Shown: in pieces, positions 62,731 to 64,000 of the stretch
Position numbering within the stretch: the first letter of the stretch is position 1
How the letters are laid out: each line of letters starts with the position of its first letter
Source: CBDAUN01 sp965214875
GTDB taxonomy: Bacteria; Pseudomonadota; Gammaproteobacteria; Arenicellales; JAJDZL01
Assembly: GCA_965214875.1 (NCBI GenBank)
Contig: OZ243980.1
Coordinates: 1,488,001 to 1,552,000 of the forward strand
Direction of reading: 5' to 3'
DNA: 64,000 bases
The notes under the pieces: model-generated
The model's input: the letters and a program-made list of their open reading frames with translations, nothing else
Told to the model about the DNA's origin: nothing
Databases searched by the model: none
Program-made: the position numbers and the translations under genes

Positions 62731-63369
62731 CTACGATTTATGGTACACCTGCATCTTGGTTTGATCCTGTCGAAGACCGAATACATAACGCTCACGGCGA
62801 ATATCCTCGAGATAATGGAATGTACGTCGTTTCAATCCGATAAAGCCTGGCGCGGCCATAAGTATCACATCTCCAGGCATGTTGGCGATCTCCTGTTGAT
62901 TTGAACGTTCACGATCGTCGCTTACGCAAAAACTGCCATGACCGGTCAATACGAATAGGCACACGATATTGCGGTAGTTCGTGTGGTCGCGATGAGGCGT
63001 GATGCCGATCTTGCCGATTTCATATTTTTGCAGCATCCAGTCGTTGAAGATAACAGGCTCGGCAAAAAACCCTTGTCCATCGATCGCCTCGCCGAAAAGG
63101 TTTTGAAATTCGCGGGCTAGTTCCCCGAAGGTGCTTGTCGAACTAAGTTTATTTTGCAGTGTCATCCGTTGCAGTACGATGTTGGTGCCGCTGCCGACAG
63201 ACTTCTTTGCTGTGCGAAGCGGCAATTGCCGCGCTTCGTGGAGCAAAGTGCGGCGGAATTCGTCTGAGATGATTGGAACCGAGACCGCCGGCAGGTATCG
63301 CAGCGAAGCGACCGCTCCTGCGAGATGAGCTGGCGAAGTGCTGAAGAAGTTTTTTATCGATTCATTCAT
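62731..63369 (-). CDS. 2-oxoglutarate/Fe(II) oxygenase-like protein
   Basis: A 212-residue protein with a likely double-stranded beta-helix core. The facial triad is readable: HxD in GITPHRDHTNYRNIV and the distal His in RRTFHYLEDIRRERYVFGLR, followed six to eight residues later by the Arg that would bind 2-oxoglutarate. The N-terminus (LAGAVASLRYLPAVSVPIIS) is not a signal peptide. Substrate unknown. It is convergent with the SAF oxidoreductase. The pattern is clear, but subfamily identity is not. Confidence 0.72.
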   Translation of the reverse strand: MNESIKNFFSTSPAHLAGAVASLRYLPAVSVPIISDEFRRTLLHEARQLPLRTAKKSVGSGTNIVLQRMTLQNKLSSTSTFGELAREFQNLFGEAIDGQGFFAEPVIFNDWMLQKYEIGKIGITPHRDHTNYRNIVCLFVLTGHGSFCVSDDRERSNQQEIANMPGDVILMAAPGFIGLKRRTFHYLEDIRRERYVFGLRQDQTKMQVYHKS

Positions 63370-63585
63370 TTTCGCATTTCTTTAAATGAGGATTAGGAAC
63401 CCCAGGCGGCAAGGTTACTGAATTCGCTGATTCAGATCAGGAAATCTGCTTGAAGCAAGGGGATTATATGTTTGGGTTGACAAGGTCCGTAAGATGGACG
63501 GGGAAAGCCGGAAAAGTCATACAGCCTGCAGAAAACAATTGCACAACTATTGTTGTAAACATTACGCACATGACAGGAGGGCAAC

Positions 63586-63621
63586 ATGATGAAGCACCCC
63601 CCCCCCATAAGCGTTAAATTG
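63586..63621 (+). pseudogene. Start of a third poly-C gene, cut off by IS481 copy D
   Basis: A strong AGGAGGG (63575-63581) precedes ATG 63586 (ATG 63589 alternative), then AAG CAC and a C10 tract. The only open continuation is ATA AGC GTT AAA, after which the left end of an IS481 copy begins at 63622. The layout (ribosome site, Met-Met-Lys, poly-C) copies the two signal-peptide loci, so this is the severed beginning of a third switchable exported protein; the body may lie beyond the element outside the window. Confidence 0.6.
63597..63606 (+). repeat. Poly-C tract (C10)
   Basis: Ten C residues four codons after ATG 63586. At C10 the following sequence is open; one more or one less C gives an immediate or near-immediate stop (TAA). 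Confidence 0.9.
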
Positions 63622-64000
63622 TGTCCGGGGTCAGATACATGCGGGCGCGCGAAAACATTTTCAGGTAGCATGGCGCTTGACAACAATCCAGTAGCCGAAA
63701 AGCTGGAGAATGCGCCATGCAAACCGAATGTACGCACCGCAAATTTTATCGTCTCGATCCGATCCGCGACGAACTTTCGCCGCCGGCCGCCGAGCGCTTC
63801 GACAAGCTCGCGCTGTTCGACCAGCTTCGCCTCGAAGGTGCCTCGCAAGCGACCGCCCTGAAGGCGATCGGTTGCTCCTGAGCTACGCCCTGCCGCTGGA
63901 AGCGTCGCCTGCGCGAGCACGGCTTCGCGCCCAGCGCCTCCGCCACTTGCGCCTCGAAGCTGCTCGACCGCCTGATCCGCCAGATGCCGTTCGACATCGG
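63622..64000 (+). mobile_element. IS481-like element, copy D (partial, decayed, runs off the window)
   Basis: Left end TGTCCGGGGTCAGATACATG at 63622. Transposase leader from ATG 63717 (MQTECTHRKFYRLDPIRDEL) reaches the helix-turn-helix (ATALKAIGCS) and hits TGA at 63879. After that the sequence jumps from the RRL-like region to SKLLDRLIRQMPFDI, an internal deletion. The right end is outside the window. Confidence 0.82.

Noticed and set aside
36168..63606. Explaining all poly-C length effects as homopolymer sequencing errors
   Set aside because: Possible for single bases, but the tracts are rare, long, and lie in the same functional place behind good ribosome sites; most of the window is free of frameshifts. 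It remains the main caveat and needs read-level checking.
1..64000. CRISPR array, prophage, or rRNA operon
   Set aside because: No regularly spaced repeats, phage structural genes or rRNA sequence were seen anywhere in the window.

Overview
The window reads as chromosome of a gammaproteobacterium (Mpl, DsbA, CcoI/CcoS, AceK remnant, AcrB-type RND pump, tripartite tricarboxylate transporter), of mid GC content with much more GC-rich patches that coincide with insertion sequences and one large autotransporter gene. About 35 long reading frames are intact, so the few broken ones (IS transposases, aceK, one SAF oxidoreductase, three poly-C gene starts) stand out as real or at least non-random. 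No lineage-specific marker is present; an animal or sponge associated marine gammaproteobacterium is my guess only.

Layout. 1-1.4 kb: end of a DNA methyltransferase overlapping a restriction-endonuclease-like gene. 1.8-7.3 kb: DUF547 protein, GT2 and GT-C glycosyltransferases, two paralogous Gly-rich secreted proteins, a PQQ-associated CxxCW protein. 7.4-15.2 kb: MlrC-like M81 protein, ccoS-ccoI with a truncated divergent safE, tRNA-Arg, RidA, and a yip1-like/mpl/dsbA operon with ATGA overlaps. 15.5-23.8 kb: isoquinoline 1-oxidoreductase type molybdoenzyme pair, RND pump, RodZ-like protein, IS481 remnant, thioesterase. 24-32.8 kb: a co-oriented catabolic module (TctC-TctB-TctA, GntR regulator, ThDP lyase, family III CoA-transferase, 10-formyl-THF hydrolase-like protein) with a palindromic operator before tctC. 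33-34.7 kb: aceK pseudogene. 35.3-41.7 kb: IS481 remnant, poly-C autotransporter, IS30. 42.1-47 kb: tRNA-Ala, RND adaptor, M28 peptidase, carboxylesterase, TPR protein. 47.7-56.2 kb: corrinoid protein, methyl-THF methyltransferase, ASKHA reductive activase, N-acyl-D-amino acid deacylase, GlxA-type regulator, hydantoinase/oxoprolinase. 56.2-64 kb: IS481 copy, a second poly-C gene, IS1380 remnant, tRNA-Thr, LysR regulator, SAF oxidoreductase, 2OG-Fe(II) oxygenase-like protein, and a third poly-C gene start cut by an IS481 copy.

The most striking signal is a family of poly-C tracts (C9-C12). Three lie in frame-deciding positions just after an ATG. In two of them the tract sits in the n-region of a secretion signal peptide: the out-of-frame tract (C9 in the autotransporter, C11 in the small secreted protein) stops translation within 12-22 codons, while C10 would join the start codon to the signal peptide core and the rest of the protein. 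In the third, C10 is the only open frame. This looks like phase variation of exported surface proteins, tied physically to decaying IS481-like elements, one of which supplies a -35 box to a hybrid promoter.

Other themes are one-carbon chemistry (a formyl-CoA type module and a corrinoid methyl-transfer module lacking its substrate methyltransferase) and rearrangement scars: ccoI and safE both lose their 5' ends at the same point, and the RND pump and its adaptor are 24 kb apart in positions that one inversion would restore to a normal operon.
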